Below are positions 45,055-53,159 of a stretch of 64,000 nt of DNA, in pieces; the stretch's first letter is position 1; the number at the start of each line of letters is the position of its first letter. The position numbers were made by a program, and so were the translations under genes. The stretch is taken from assembly GCA_021299385.1 (NCBI GenBank), contig JAJTGZ010000007.1, positions 1-64,000 on the forward strand. The letters are read 5' to 3'. Under the pieces are notes generated by a model. That model searched no databases, was not told where the DNA came from, and was given only the letters and a program-made list of their open reading frames with translations. Source of the stretch: Phycisphaeraceae bacterium (lineage in GTDB: Bacteria; Planctomycetota; Phycisphaerae; Phycisphaerales; UBA1924).

Positions 45055-46161
45055 TTAGGGCGCGAAGAAGGCGTTGAGGAAGACGATGATGTCGTCGGCG
45101 GTGAACTGCCCGTCGGGGATGGTTGATTGGCCTGGGCCGGAGACATCGGCCAGTGCGTCGCCGGCGAAGAAGGCGTTGAGCAAGACGATGATGTCGTCGG
45201 CGGTCTTCTGGCCGTCGGCCCTGCGGAGCTGCCCTGCGGAGGAGACGTCGGCGATGCTGGTGCGTGGCCCGGCGGTGGGGAAGTTGCCGGTGCCGCCCAG
45301 AGTCGTGTTGCCGCCGGTGATGCCGATGGTGAGCAGGATATTGGCCGGCGGGGGCGGTGGCGTGGCGGTGCTTGGGGCAGGAAGGGCGAAGGGGATCGGG
45401 TTGGCCGGGTCGGCAGGGACGGGGGCGATGGGCTGGGTGGCGTTGAGCGTGAAGGAGACGCTGCCGGTCGCGCTGGTGCCGCTGGGGATGAGGCTGCCGG
45501 TTATAACAAGCAGTTGCGGCAGGTCGATCGCATTGGGCGTGCCCTGGAAGGTCACCGAGCCGAGGACTCGCACGGGGACCGAGATGGTGAAGTCCACACC
45601 CCCGCCAACGCGTGGTGTGCCGATGGTTACGGCTTGGGCGTCCTGGGCGAAGGTCAGGTCGGTGAGCACGGCGTTGCCGAGGGGGATGGTGAAGGGGAAG
45701 TTGAAGAGGGGGTAGGTGTAGTTGGGTGCGAAGGTGCGGAAGTTGGGCAGCGCGAGCGTGGCCGAAAGGGCGATGGTGGGGTCGGGGGAGGGGCCGATGG
45801 CATCGACGGCCAGGCCGAGCAGTTCGACGGTGTTGCTGAAACTGTTGTAGCGGACGACGACGCTGCCACGCGGGCTGGTGGCGGGCGTGCCGCTGCCTGT
45901 GGCCGAGGAGTTGTTGACGGCGATGGCCTGGTTGTTGGGCGCGCCTGTGGAGCCGCCGAAGAGGCCGTTGATGGTGCGCGTGCCGGTGGAGTTGGTTGTC
46001 TGGTCGTAGTTGCCCTTAAACGAGCCAGCAAAGTTGACGGTGAGGTTGGCGTTGCCGGTGAAGGTGGAGGCGCTCGTCAGCGCGAGTGTGTATTGGTCGG
46101 CCTGCGCGGGCAGGGCGAGCAGGATGGGCAGGAGCAAGAGCGGGGTGGTGATCGGTTTCAT
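45055..46161 (-). CDS. Secreted protein with GC-type dockerin tail
   Basis: 368 residues. Signal peptide (1-21, LLLLPILLALPAQA). A beta-rich, Ser/Thr/Asn-rich body runs to about residue 270, then a Pro-rich linker, then the tail with two Asp-rich calcium-loop-like repeats, ADGQKTADDIIVLLNAFFAG and PDGQFTADDIIVFLNAFF, which match the GC-type dockerin found in planctomycete secreted proteins. In DNA the two repeats are almost identical (45062-45102 and 45164-45204, 40 of 41 positions). Dockerins bind cohesins in cellulosomes, but the partner of this type is unknown. No cohesin gene is visible. Confidence 0.82.
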   Translation of the reverse strand: MKPITTPLLLLPILLALPAQADQYTLALTSASTFTGNANLTVNFAGSFKGNYDQTTNSTGTRTINGLFGGSTGAPNNQAIAVNNSSATGSGTPATSPRGSVVVRYNSFSNTVELLGLAVDAIGPSPDPTIALSATLALPNFRTFAPNYTYPLFNFPFTIPLGNAVLTDLTFAQDAQAVTIGTPRVGGGVDFTISVPVRVLGSVTFQGTPNAIDLPQLLVITGSLIPSGTSATGSVSFTLNATQPIAPVPADPANPIPFALPAPSTATPPPPPANILLTIGITGGNTTLGGTGNFPTAGPRTSIADVSSAGQLRRADGQKTADDIIVLLNAFFAGDALADVSGPGQSTIPDGQFTADDIIVFLNAFFAP

Positions 46162-46303
46162 GGCTGCTCGTGTGGGCTTGGGTGGGGTTGGTATGGGTAC
46201 AACCTACCGCATTTTTCGGTACAAAGCAAGGGCCGGGGGTCCTGGATCGGTAAAGAGCCTGATGGAATCTTGATTCAGTGTCCGGTTCGATTGTTGCAGG
46301 GGG

Positions 46304-46332
46304 TTGGCGCTAGACTAGCACTTGCGTGTGAT
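46304..46332 (+). promoter_or_regulatory. Possible promoter for the first FKBP gene
   Basis: TTGGCG (46304-46309), 17-nt spacer, TGTGAT (46327-46332): four of six matches to each sigma-70 hexamer, 32 nt before the ATG. Weak evidence in GC-rich DNA. Confidence 0.3.
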
Positions 46333-46363
46333 ATTCCCACTGAAGGCTTTGAAAGGATATTTT

Positions 46364-47242
46364 ATGCGTCAGATGTATCTTTCCTTGGTGCTTGCTGCGG
46401 GCTTGGCGTTGCCGGCGTTGGCCGATGGGCAGGGGACACCCCCGGCCGCCCCCACCCCGCCCGCATCCTCGGCACCGGCTGCCGCCACTCCGACCCCCAC
46501 CCCCGCCCCCGCCCCTGCGGCGGCACCTGCGGCGCCGAATCGCTGGGAAATCCCCGCTGATGCCAAGCCCGTTGAGCGCAAGGAGCTCGAAGGTGGCCTG
46601 ATCATCGAAGACTTTGTCGTCGGCACGGGGGCAGAGTTCCAGCCCGGCGCGACGGTCGTCATCAACTACCACGGCACGCTCAAGGACGGGGGGAAGGTCT
46701 TTGACTCCTCCTTCGAGCGCGGCCAGCCCGTCGCCTTCCCGCTCGGGCAGTTGATCCCCGGTTGGCAGAAAGGTATCCCCGGCATGAAGATCGGCGGCCT
46801 GCGCCGGCTGACGATCCCGTATGCGATGGCGTACGGCGAGGGTGGGCGTCCGCCGACGATCCCCGCCAAGTCTGACCTGGTCTTTATTGTCGAGGCGCTG
46901 GGGACCCCAAACTTTGTTGACCTTGCACCGGGCACGGGGGATGCAACCGTTAGCGCCGTCTCGGTGGTCATCGCCAACCACAGGTTCATCGGCAAGGACG
47001 GCAAGGTCCTGCACGAGACCCCCCCTGGCAAGCCCTATATCTGGTTCCCCGGCGAGATGCCCGGCCTCGGTGAGCAGCTCGCGGGGATGAAGGTCGGCGG
47101 CAAACGCAAGATCACCATCCCCGGCGCGATGGTCCAGCCCATGCCGGGCAGTGAGGTGCAGTTGCCCGCGGGTGAGGACGTTACCGCTGAGTTCGAGGTC
47201 GTCATGTTCCGCAACCTGCCCGGTGGGCCGGGCGGGCGGTGA
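46364..47242 (+). CDS. Exported FKBP-type peptidyl-prolyl isomerase
   Basis: 292 residues. Signal peptide (about 1-20, LVLAAGLALPALA), a Pro/Ala/Thr-rich linker (25-60), then an FKBP domain (about 78-185) with VVINYHGTLKDGGKVFDSSF, FPLGQLIPGWQKGIPGMK and RRLTIPYAMAYGE. A second, divergent FKBP-like domain follows (to about 285) with PGLGEQLAGMKVGGKRKITI but without the usual YxG-VFD front. It should speed proline isomerisation in the periplasm. AAAGGA precedes the ATG. A cytoplasmic double-FKBP paralogue follows 111 nt downstream. Confidence 0.9.
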   Translation: MRQMYLSLVLAAGLALPALADGQGTPPAAPTPPASSAPAAATPTPTPAPAPAAAPAAPNRWEIPADAKPVERKELEGGLIIEDFVVGTGAEFQPGATVVINYHGTLKDGGKVFDSSFERGQPVAFPLGQLIPGWQKGIPGMKIGGLRRLTIPYAMAYGEGGRPPTIPAKSDLVFIVEALGTPNFVDLAPGTGDATVSAVSVVIANHRFIGKDGKVLHETPPGKPYIWFPGEMPGLGEQLAGMKVGGKRKITIPGAMVQPMPGSEVQLPAGEDVTAEFEVVMFRNLPGGPGGR

Positions 47243-47268
47243 GCAAGGTCGATCCCTGAGAGTTTTCT

Positions 47269-47306
47269 GCCCCGCGCCGGCAACGGTGCGGGGCGGTTTG
47301 GCCTTT
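47269..47306 (+). terminator. Possible terminator of the exported FKBP gene
   Basis: Stem GCCCCGC/GCGGGGC (47269-47275, 47288-47294) with inner CC/GG pairing, followed by a broken T tract (GGTTTGGCCTTT). It lies 27 nt after the stop. The weak T tract keeps confidence low. Confidence 0.4.
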
Positions 47307-47353
47307 GCATTGTGCCGGTCTTTTGTTTGTTGTCGCGCGAGATCGGAGTTGCC

Positions 47354-48091
47354 ATGTCGGCAAAGAAACCAAAGAAGTCTTCCGGTGGGTCCCCTTCTGC
47401 TCAGAGTGCCGCACCGCCCGCGTTCCCCACTGCCAGCGGGGTCGTTATTGAAGATGTGATCGTCGGCGATGGGCCGGGCGTGCCCGTCGGCGGGGCGGTT
47501 GTCGCGCATTACCGCGGGACGCTCAAAGATGGTGGCGCGGAGTTTGACAGTTCGCACAAACGCGGGGAGCCGGCTGTGTTCCCTCTGGCCGGGGTCATCA
47601 AGGGTTGGCAGGAGGGCGTGCCCGGCATGCAGCGTGGCGGTAAGCGGCGGCTGACGATCCCCGCCGCGGCGGGGTATGGCAGCCGGAGCATACCGGGGCC
47701 GGGGGGCAAGGCGTTGATCCCGGCCAACAGCGACCTGGTCTTCGAGATCGAGATCGTCAACTTCCTGATTATCGAAGAGATCAAGGTCGGCACGGGCAAG
47801 GTGGTGCCGACGGACATGTACCAGCCGGCGACCGTCGAGGTGCATTACGTCGGCACGCTCAAAGACTCAGGCAAGAAGTTTGACAGCTCCATTGATCGCG
47901 ACGAGCCAATCGAGTTTGCACTCGACGAGGTGATCCCCGGCTGGACCTACGGCGTGCCGGGGATGCGCGTCGGTGGCAAACGCAGGCTGACGATCCCCTG
48001 GCAGATGGCGTATGGGGCGGATGGTTCGCCGCCGGATATCCCCGGCAAGGCGGACCTAGTGTTTGAGATCGAACTGCTCGGCGTGAAGTAA
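47354..48091 (+). CDS. Tandem-domain FKBP-type peptidyl-prolyl isomerase
   Basis: 245 residues with no signal peptide and a Lys/Ser-rich start. Two complete FKBP domains: the first (about 28-130) has AHYRGTLKDGGAEFDSSHKR and GVIKGWQEGVPGMQRGGKRR; the second (about 138-245) has VHYVGTLKDSGKKFDSSIDR and EVIPGWTYGVPGMRVGGKRR. Both keep most hydrophobic pocket residues. Cytoplasmic folding helper by inference. The ATG at 47354 has GGAG 5 nt upstream. A consensus 36-nt 3' element follows 27 nt after the stop. Confidence 0.9.
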   Translation: MSAKKPKKSSGGSPSAQSAAPPAFPTASGVVIEDVIVGDGPGVPVGGAVVAHYRGTLKDGGAEFDSSHKRGEPAVFPLAGVIKGWQEGVPGMQRGGKRRLTIPAAAGYGSRSIPGPGGKALIPANSDLVFEIEIVNFLIIEEIKVGTGKVVPTDMYQPATVEVHYVGTLKDSGKKFDSSIDRDEPIEFALDEVIPGWTYGVPGMRVGGKRRLTIPWQMAYGADGSPPDIPGKADLVFEIELLGVK

Positions 48092-48118
48092 TACGCATCG
48101 CCGTTGTTTCTTGTGCCG

Positions 48119-48154
48119 AACCCCTCCCCCGAGGGGAGGGGCAGGGGTGGGGTT
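48119..48154 (+). repeat. 36-nt 3'-end element (copy 5, consensus type)
   Basis: Identical to the copy at 10803-10838 in all 36 positions. Inner 9-bp hairpin, outer stem (AACCCC with GGGGTT) and four G4 tracts are all intact. It starts 27 nt after the FKBP stop, gene orientation. Confidence 0.92.
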
Positions 48155-48224
48155 GGCCACTTCGGATGCACGACATTCAGTGGTGACCCATTAAAAGGGT
48201 GCGTCCGCAACGCTAAAGTAGTCA

Positions 48225-49124
48225 ATGACGACGCGCACGACAGACACAGGTTCTGCCCATGCCCCCACGGCCCCCACCGCTCTGATCATCCGCGCGCCGG
48301 GGACGAACTGCGATGTCGAACTGGCTCGGGCGTTTACACTCGCGGGCGCGCACACGAACCTGGTGCACATTGATGCCTTGATCGCCGAGCCAGGGCTGAT
48401 CGATCGGGCGGAGATCATCGGCATCCCCGGCGGTTTCAGTTACGGCGACGACATCGCCAGCGGCCGGATCGTTGCGTCGCGGCTGCGGCAGCACCTGTAC
48501 AGCAAGTTGCGCCAGGCCGTGGGGCGCGGGTGCCCGGTCTTTGCCGTGTGCAACGGGTTTCAGATAGCCGTGCAGGCTGGGCTGCTGCCTGGGCCGGGCG
48601 TTGGGCAGCCATGGCCTGCAGAGCCGGGGGAGCAGGAGTTGAGCCTCTCGCACAACGCGGGTGGTCGGTTCGTTGACCGGTGGGTGCCTGTGCGTGCCGA
48701 GGGTGCGAGCGTGTGCGTGTGGACAAAGGGATTGGCAGAGGCGTTTGCCGATCGGCCCGAGGCGATGATGCTGCCGATCGCGCACGGCGAGGGTCGGGTG
48801 GTGGCCCGCTCGCCGGGGGTTTTGCAGCGGCTCTCGGCCAGCGGGCAGGTGGCGCTGCGGTACGGGCGTACACCGGTGCCCAGCGTGCCCGGCCAGCTGG
48901 TGGCCTTGCACCCAGACAACCCCAACGGGAGCAGCGACGACATCGTGGGTGTCTGCGACGCCAGTGGGCGCGTCTTTGGTTTGATGCCGCACCCTGAGCG
49001 TTACCTAGACTGGAACCGGCACCCGTTCTGGACGCGGCTGCCGGAGGGGGCACGCCGGGGTGATACGCCGGGGATGGTGATGTTCAAGAGCGCGGTGCGT
49101 GCGGCACGTGAAGTGATGGTCTGA
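48225..49124 (+). CDS. purQ: Phosphoribosylformylglycinamidine synthase, glutaminase subunit
   Basis: 299 residues, longer than the usual 220-260 for PurQ. Class I amidotransferase: IIRAPGTNCDVELARAF at the start, GIPGGFSYGDDIASG, nucleophile Cys109 in FAVCNGFQ, and the His/Glu pair in LMPHPERY. It supplies ammonia to PurL for step four of purine synthesis. Extra length comes from an N-terminal Thr/Ala tail and an insertion near the C terminus (WNRHPFWTRLPEGARRGDTP). purL/purS are not in the window. Converges on ychF with a 9-bp gap. Confidence 0.92.
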   Translation: MTTRTTDTGSAHAPTAPTALIIRAPGTNCDVELARAFTLAGAHTNLVHIDALIAEPGLIDRAEIIGIPGGFSYGDDIASGRIVASRLRQHLYSKLRQAVGRGCPVFAVCNGFQIAVQAGLLPGPGVGQPWPAEPGEQELSLSHNAGGRFVDRWVPVRAEGASVCVWTKGLAEAFADRPEAMMLPIAHGEGRVVARSPGVLQRLSASGQVALRYGRTPVPSVPGQLVALHPDNPNGSSDDIVGVCDASGRVFGLMPHPERYLDWNRHPFWTRLPEGARRGDTPGMVMFKSAVRAAREVMV

Positions 49125-49133
49125 GGCCGGCGT

Positions 49134-50243
<1,110 letters not shown>

Positions 50244-50307
50244 GAAGAACCTCCATTGGGCGGCGAGTGTAGGTTGCGCCGGCGGGTGTACGGGGGCGTA
50301 AAGCGCA

Positions 50308-50346
50308 GAAAAACGCCGGGCACACGCTGCATCGGTGTGCCCGGCG
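50308..50346 (-). terminator. Rho-independent terminator of the surface-protein operon
   Basis: On the minus strand a perfect 12-bp stem (CGCCGGGCACAC and its complement, 50314-50325/50335-50346) with a 9-nt loop is followed by TTTTT. It lies 46 nt after the stop of the second surface-protein gene, matching the minus direction. Confidence 0.88.
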
Positions 50347-50392
50347 GTCTGATATCAACACGCTCCGCACGGGCCACAGCCCGCACGGCTAC

Positions 50393-51067
50393 TTAGCGCC
50401 GGCGGCGGCGTGCGGCTGCCAGGCCACCCAGCCCGAGCAGCGCGGCTGCGCCCGGGGTCGGGACGATCGTGAGGCTTGCGTCATCAGCAAAGCCCGCGTT
50501 GCCCGAGAGGGACGCGTTGTTGTACGCCACCTGGAAGATCATCCAGGTCGTGGCGGATGGGATAGTCGCGCTGACCGATGCCACTTCCCATGTCTGGGGG
50601 TTGGCGTCCAGCAAGAGGCCCGTGCCGACGTTGGTGATCTGCGACCCGAAGTTGGACGCACTGAAGAAGTAGACCGCAACGCTGGCGGAGGCACCGGTGT
50701 AGCCGCCGACGGTGTTGAGCAGGACGCTGGCGTTGACCGTCGCGGTGCCGGTGCTGATGAGCGCCGAGAACGACGAGACGTTGATCGCCTGCCACGTCTG
50801 CGTGGCGACACCGCCAGCGTTGGTCATGCTGTGCATAAGCACGCCCCCGGCGGGGGTTACACCGCCGGTTGCCGGGGTGATTGTCCCCATCTCGGGGCCC
50901 CACTGGTTCTGGAAGGCGACAAAGTTGGTGGCGATGTTGCTCAGGGTCGTCAGCGGGTTGCTCTCAAAGCCCGGGTCCGTCAGCAGGTTCGCGTGCGCGA
51001 CGCCGGTCGCTGAGCAGGCGGCAAGAACGGTTGCCAGAACGGCGGAACGGTGAAGGTTGATACACAT
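50393..51067 (-). CDS. Secreted surface protein with PEP-CTERM-like anchor (operon gene 2)
   Basis: 224 residues. Signal peptide (about 1-26, ending AHA), then NLLTDPGFESNP, the start of a carbohydrate-binding-like jelly-roll domain, running to about 195. The anchor reads VPTPGAAALLGLGGLAAARR plus terminal Arg residues. AAGGAG is 7 nt before the ATG. It follows the other surface-protein gene after 81 nt and is followed by a strong terminator. Probably a cell-surface or matrix protein; ligand unknown. Confidence 0.83.
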   Translation of the reverse strand: MCINLHRSAVLATVLAACSATGVAHANLLTDPGFESNPLTTLSNIATNFVAFQNQWGPEMGTITPATGGVTPAGGVLMHSMTNAGGVATQTWQAINVSSFSALISTGTATVNASVLLNTVGGYTGASASVAVYFFSASNFGSQITNVGTGLLLDANPQTWEVASVSATIPSATTWMIFQVAYNNASLSGNAGFADDASLTIVPTPGAAALLGLGGLAAARRRRR

Positions 51068-51148
51068 AGAAACTCTCCTTAAGTTGAACTTGAAATGAGA
51101 TGAACACTTGAGTAAATGACACAGGACTGAACCCTCGGACCGATCCGC

Positions 51149-51898
51149 TCAGCGCCGGCGGCGGCGCACGGCAGCCAGGCCGCCCAGCCCGAGCAGCGCG
51201 GCCGCGCCGGGCGTCGGCACCACGGCGATGTTGACGCCGACGCCATCGCCACGGAGGTTCTCGAAGTTGACGGTGATCGACGAGACCGCGTCGTTGATCT
51301 GTACAACGGCCAGGGGGGTGTTCCACCACGGGTCGGCCCCGCCGGCGCCGGTCAGTGAGTTGATCATCGAGAACGATCCGACGCCGCCGGTGAACTGGGT
51401 CGGGCCGTAGTTGCCGCCACCTGTCCAGTCGCCGAGGAAGGTGCCGTTCTGCGCGCACTGTGCCAAGCTCTGGCCACCGCCAAACGAGGTTGTCCGCCCG
51501 AGGCCGGAGACGCCGAGGTAGATGGTGTTGGCGGCCTGCGTGGTGGGGAAGGTGAAGGTGATCCGCCAGCCGGTGAGGAGGTTCGGGCCTGATGGGACGA
51601 CGCCGAACGACTCGTGATTCGTCCATGAGTAGGTGTCAGGCCCGCTGGTGACCGAGCCGGAGGTGAGCAGCGGGTTGCCCACGCGAGCATCCGTCACAGG
51701 GCCGAAGAACGAATAGTTGACCGTTACAGGGCCAACGCCGGGCAGGTTGTAGACGCTGTTGTTCGGCACAGAGGTGTTGAAGGGGACCGGCGCAAAGTTC
51801 AGCCAGGTCAGGCCGTAGTTGTTGGCCAAGGCCGACGGGGCGGCAAGCGCGGCGAGCACGAGGGCAACAGCGGCAGAACGGCAAGTGGTGATACGCAT
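51149..51898 (-). CDS. Secreted surface protein with PEP-CTERM-like anchor (operon gene 1)
   Basis: 249 residues. Signal peptide (1-25, VALVLAALAAPSALA), then a beta-rich domain with aromatic and Gly/Asn-rich stretches (GLTWLNFAPVPFNTS, TNHESFGVVPSGPN) with no family I can name, and the anchor VPTPGAAALLGLGGLAAVRR followed by Arg residues, nearly identical to that of the next gene. GGAG lies 7 nt before the ATG. First gene of a two-gene transcript with its own promoter (52113-52141). Confidence 0.82.
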   Translation of the reverse strand: MRITTCRSAAVALVLAALAAPSALANNYGLTWLNFAPVPFNTSVPNNSVYNLPGVGPVTVNYSFFGPVTDARVGNPLLTSGSVTSGPDTYSWTNHESFGVVPSGPNLLTGWRITFTFPTTQAANTIYLGVSGLGRTTSFGGGQSLAQCAQNGTFLGDWTGGGNYGPTQFTGGVGSFSMINSLTGAGGADPWWNTPLAVVQINDAVSSITVNFENLRGDGVGVNIAVVPTPGAAALLGLGGLAAVRRRRR

Positions 51899-52112
51899 CG
51901 ATGTACTCCATTAAAGGGTGAAAAGGTGATGCAAAAACGCTCAAAGCCCAAGGATTGAAAACCCTCCTAACTCGTCGGCCCAGCCGACGGCACAGCAACA
52001 CCTCTAGGCAGTCAGGGAGATGGCACATGCCCCTTCTCAACCGACTGAGTTATGTGGACTCCCTCGATCTCAACTCCGCGTTCGGCACCTGAGGAATCAG
52101 TGATTCACATTA
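51899..52112 (-). promoter_or_regulatory. About 208-nt 5' leader of the surface-protein operon
   Basis: This covers the region between the predicted transcription start (about 52106) and the ATG at 51898. It contains a 7-bp hairpin CGTCGGC/GCCGACG with a 3-nt loop (51973-51989), and an imperfect pairing region around 52030-52070. I cannot match it to a known riboswitch class. It has no open frame of interest. Confidence 0.4.
52094..52106. promoter_or_regulatory. Palindrome at the predicted transcription start
   Basis: GAATCAGTGATTC is a perfect 6-1-6 palindrome lying exactly where transcription should begin from the promoter at 52113-52141. It is a good candidate operator for a dimeric repressor controlling the two surface-protein genes. 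Confidence 0.5.
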
Positions 52113-52141
52113 AGTATATCCTACAAGTCGATGCCGAGCAA
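52113..52141 (-). promoter_or_regulatory. Sigma-70-like promoter of the surface-protein operon
   Basis: On the minus strand TTGCTC (-35, 52141-52136), a 17-nt spacer, and TATACT (-10, 52118-52113; five of six consensus matches). It is in a locally AT-rich patch of the 345-bp gap between the operon and rpiA. Confidence 0.5.
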
Positions 52142-52243
52142 GCCAGCAGGCCAGTTTTTATCGGCTGATCCATTGTTGATCAAAGGCCCTGGCTATCCCT
52201 CGGCGATCGACTTTGGCCCCCTGGGAGCGGTGGCAGACCCCCC

Positions 52244-52933
52244 TCACGCCTGGATCGACTCGATCCGTCCATCTTTATGCTCGACCAGCAACCTCTGGCA
52301 CTCGCCCAGGAAAAGCCCGTGGTCGATCACGCCCGGCACAGCGCGGATCCGCTCAGCGAGGGTCGTCAATGCTTGATCACTTGCCCAGAGCGCCTCGGGG
52401 AGCGGGGCGTCGAGCACCAGGCCCCCGTTGTCGGTGATGAACTCCTCCCGCTGCCCCGGCTCAAGGCGATAGGCACCCTCCAGGCCGATCTCCTCAAGCC
52501 GCAGGGCGGCGAGCTGACGCGCCAGCGGAAGCACCTCGATGGGCAGGCGCGCCCTGTGCCCTAAACGCGGCGACAACTTCCCCTCGTCGATCATGTAGAC
52601 CCGTGCCGAGGCGCACATCCCCGCGATGATCCGCTCGCGCGTCATCGCACCCCCACCCCCCTTGATCATCCGGCAGCGCGGGTCAACCTCATCGGCCCCG
52701 TCAAAGAGGTAGTCCACCGACGCGACCGTCGAGGCATCCACCAGCCGAAGGCCCAACTGCCCGGCTAGGTGCTCCGTCGCCTTGCTGGTGGCAACACAGG
52801 CAACCTTCAACCCCTCGGTCGCAACGCGGTACGCCAGCGCACTGACACCCCGTGCCGCGGCACGACCCGTACCCAGCCCCACAAGCATCCCGCTGACAAC
52901 CGGCGCAACGGCGGCTTGTGCAAGTGCATCCAT
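52244..52933 (-). CDS. rpiA: Ribose-5-phosphate isomerase A
   Basis: 229 residues. Phosphate loop GLGTGRAA, VATSKATEHLA, catalytic block DYLFDGADEVD, then MIKGGGGAMTRE and the C-terminal VIDHGLFLGECQ are all as in RpiA. It interconverts ribose-5-phosphate and ribulose-5-phosphate in the pentose phosphate pathway. The ATG at 52933 gives the standard length; an upstream frame adding 35 residues runs into repeat DNA. No Shine-Dalgarno is evident. Confidence 0.93.
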   Translation of the reverse strand: MDALAQAAVAPVVSGMLVGLGTGRAAARGVSALAYRVATEGLKVACVATSKATEHLAGQLGLRLVDASTVASVDYLFDGADEVDPRCRMIKGGGGAMTRERIIAGMCASARVYMIDEGKLSPRLGHRARLPIEVLPLARQLAALRLEEIGLEGAYRLEPGQREEFITDNGGLVLDAPLPEALWASDQALTTLAERIRAVPGVIDHGLFLGECQRLLVEHKDGRIESIQA

Positions 52934-53038
52934 GAGCGAGGGTAGTGCGGCGGGCGCAGCAAAGACCTGCCAACAAGCCCGACTATTTGCAAGGGCAATG
53001 CGGGTGCGCCAACCCAATCCGGGCTTCTTCAAATACAC

Positions 53039-53137
53039 TCACCACAGAGCCACAGCGACACCGAAAAAGGCAAGGAATCTGGTCATTGGTTCTTACCCAA
53101 TCCCTGTATTCTCTGCGCCTCTGTGTCTCTGTGGTGA
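53039..53137. repeat. MITE-like element with terminal inverted repeats
   Basis: Left end TCACCACAGAGCCACAG (53039-53055) and the right end (53137 backwards) TCACCACAGAGACACAG match with one difference; the whole element is 99 bp. The sequence type CACCACAGAG-ACACAG is a widespread intergenic repeat in bacteria with small palindromic elements. It lies 22 bp after the copper ATPase stop. Confidence 0.75.
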
Positions 53138-53159
53138 AAAAACTCTTTCCCAATCAACC

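Noticed and set aside
48119..48154. The 36-nt element as an ordinary Rho-independent terminator
   Set aside because: No T-run follows any copy, and the HU-like gene has a separate classical terminator.
51899..52112. Leader of the surface-protein operon as a cyclic di-GMP or cobalamin riboswitch
   Set aside because: I looked for the conserved cores and could not place them; only generic hairpins are visible.
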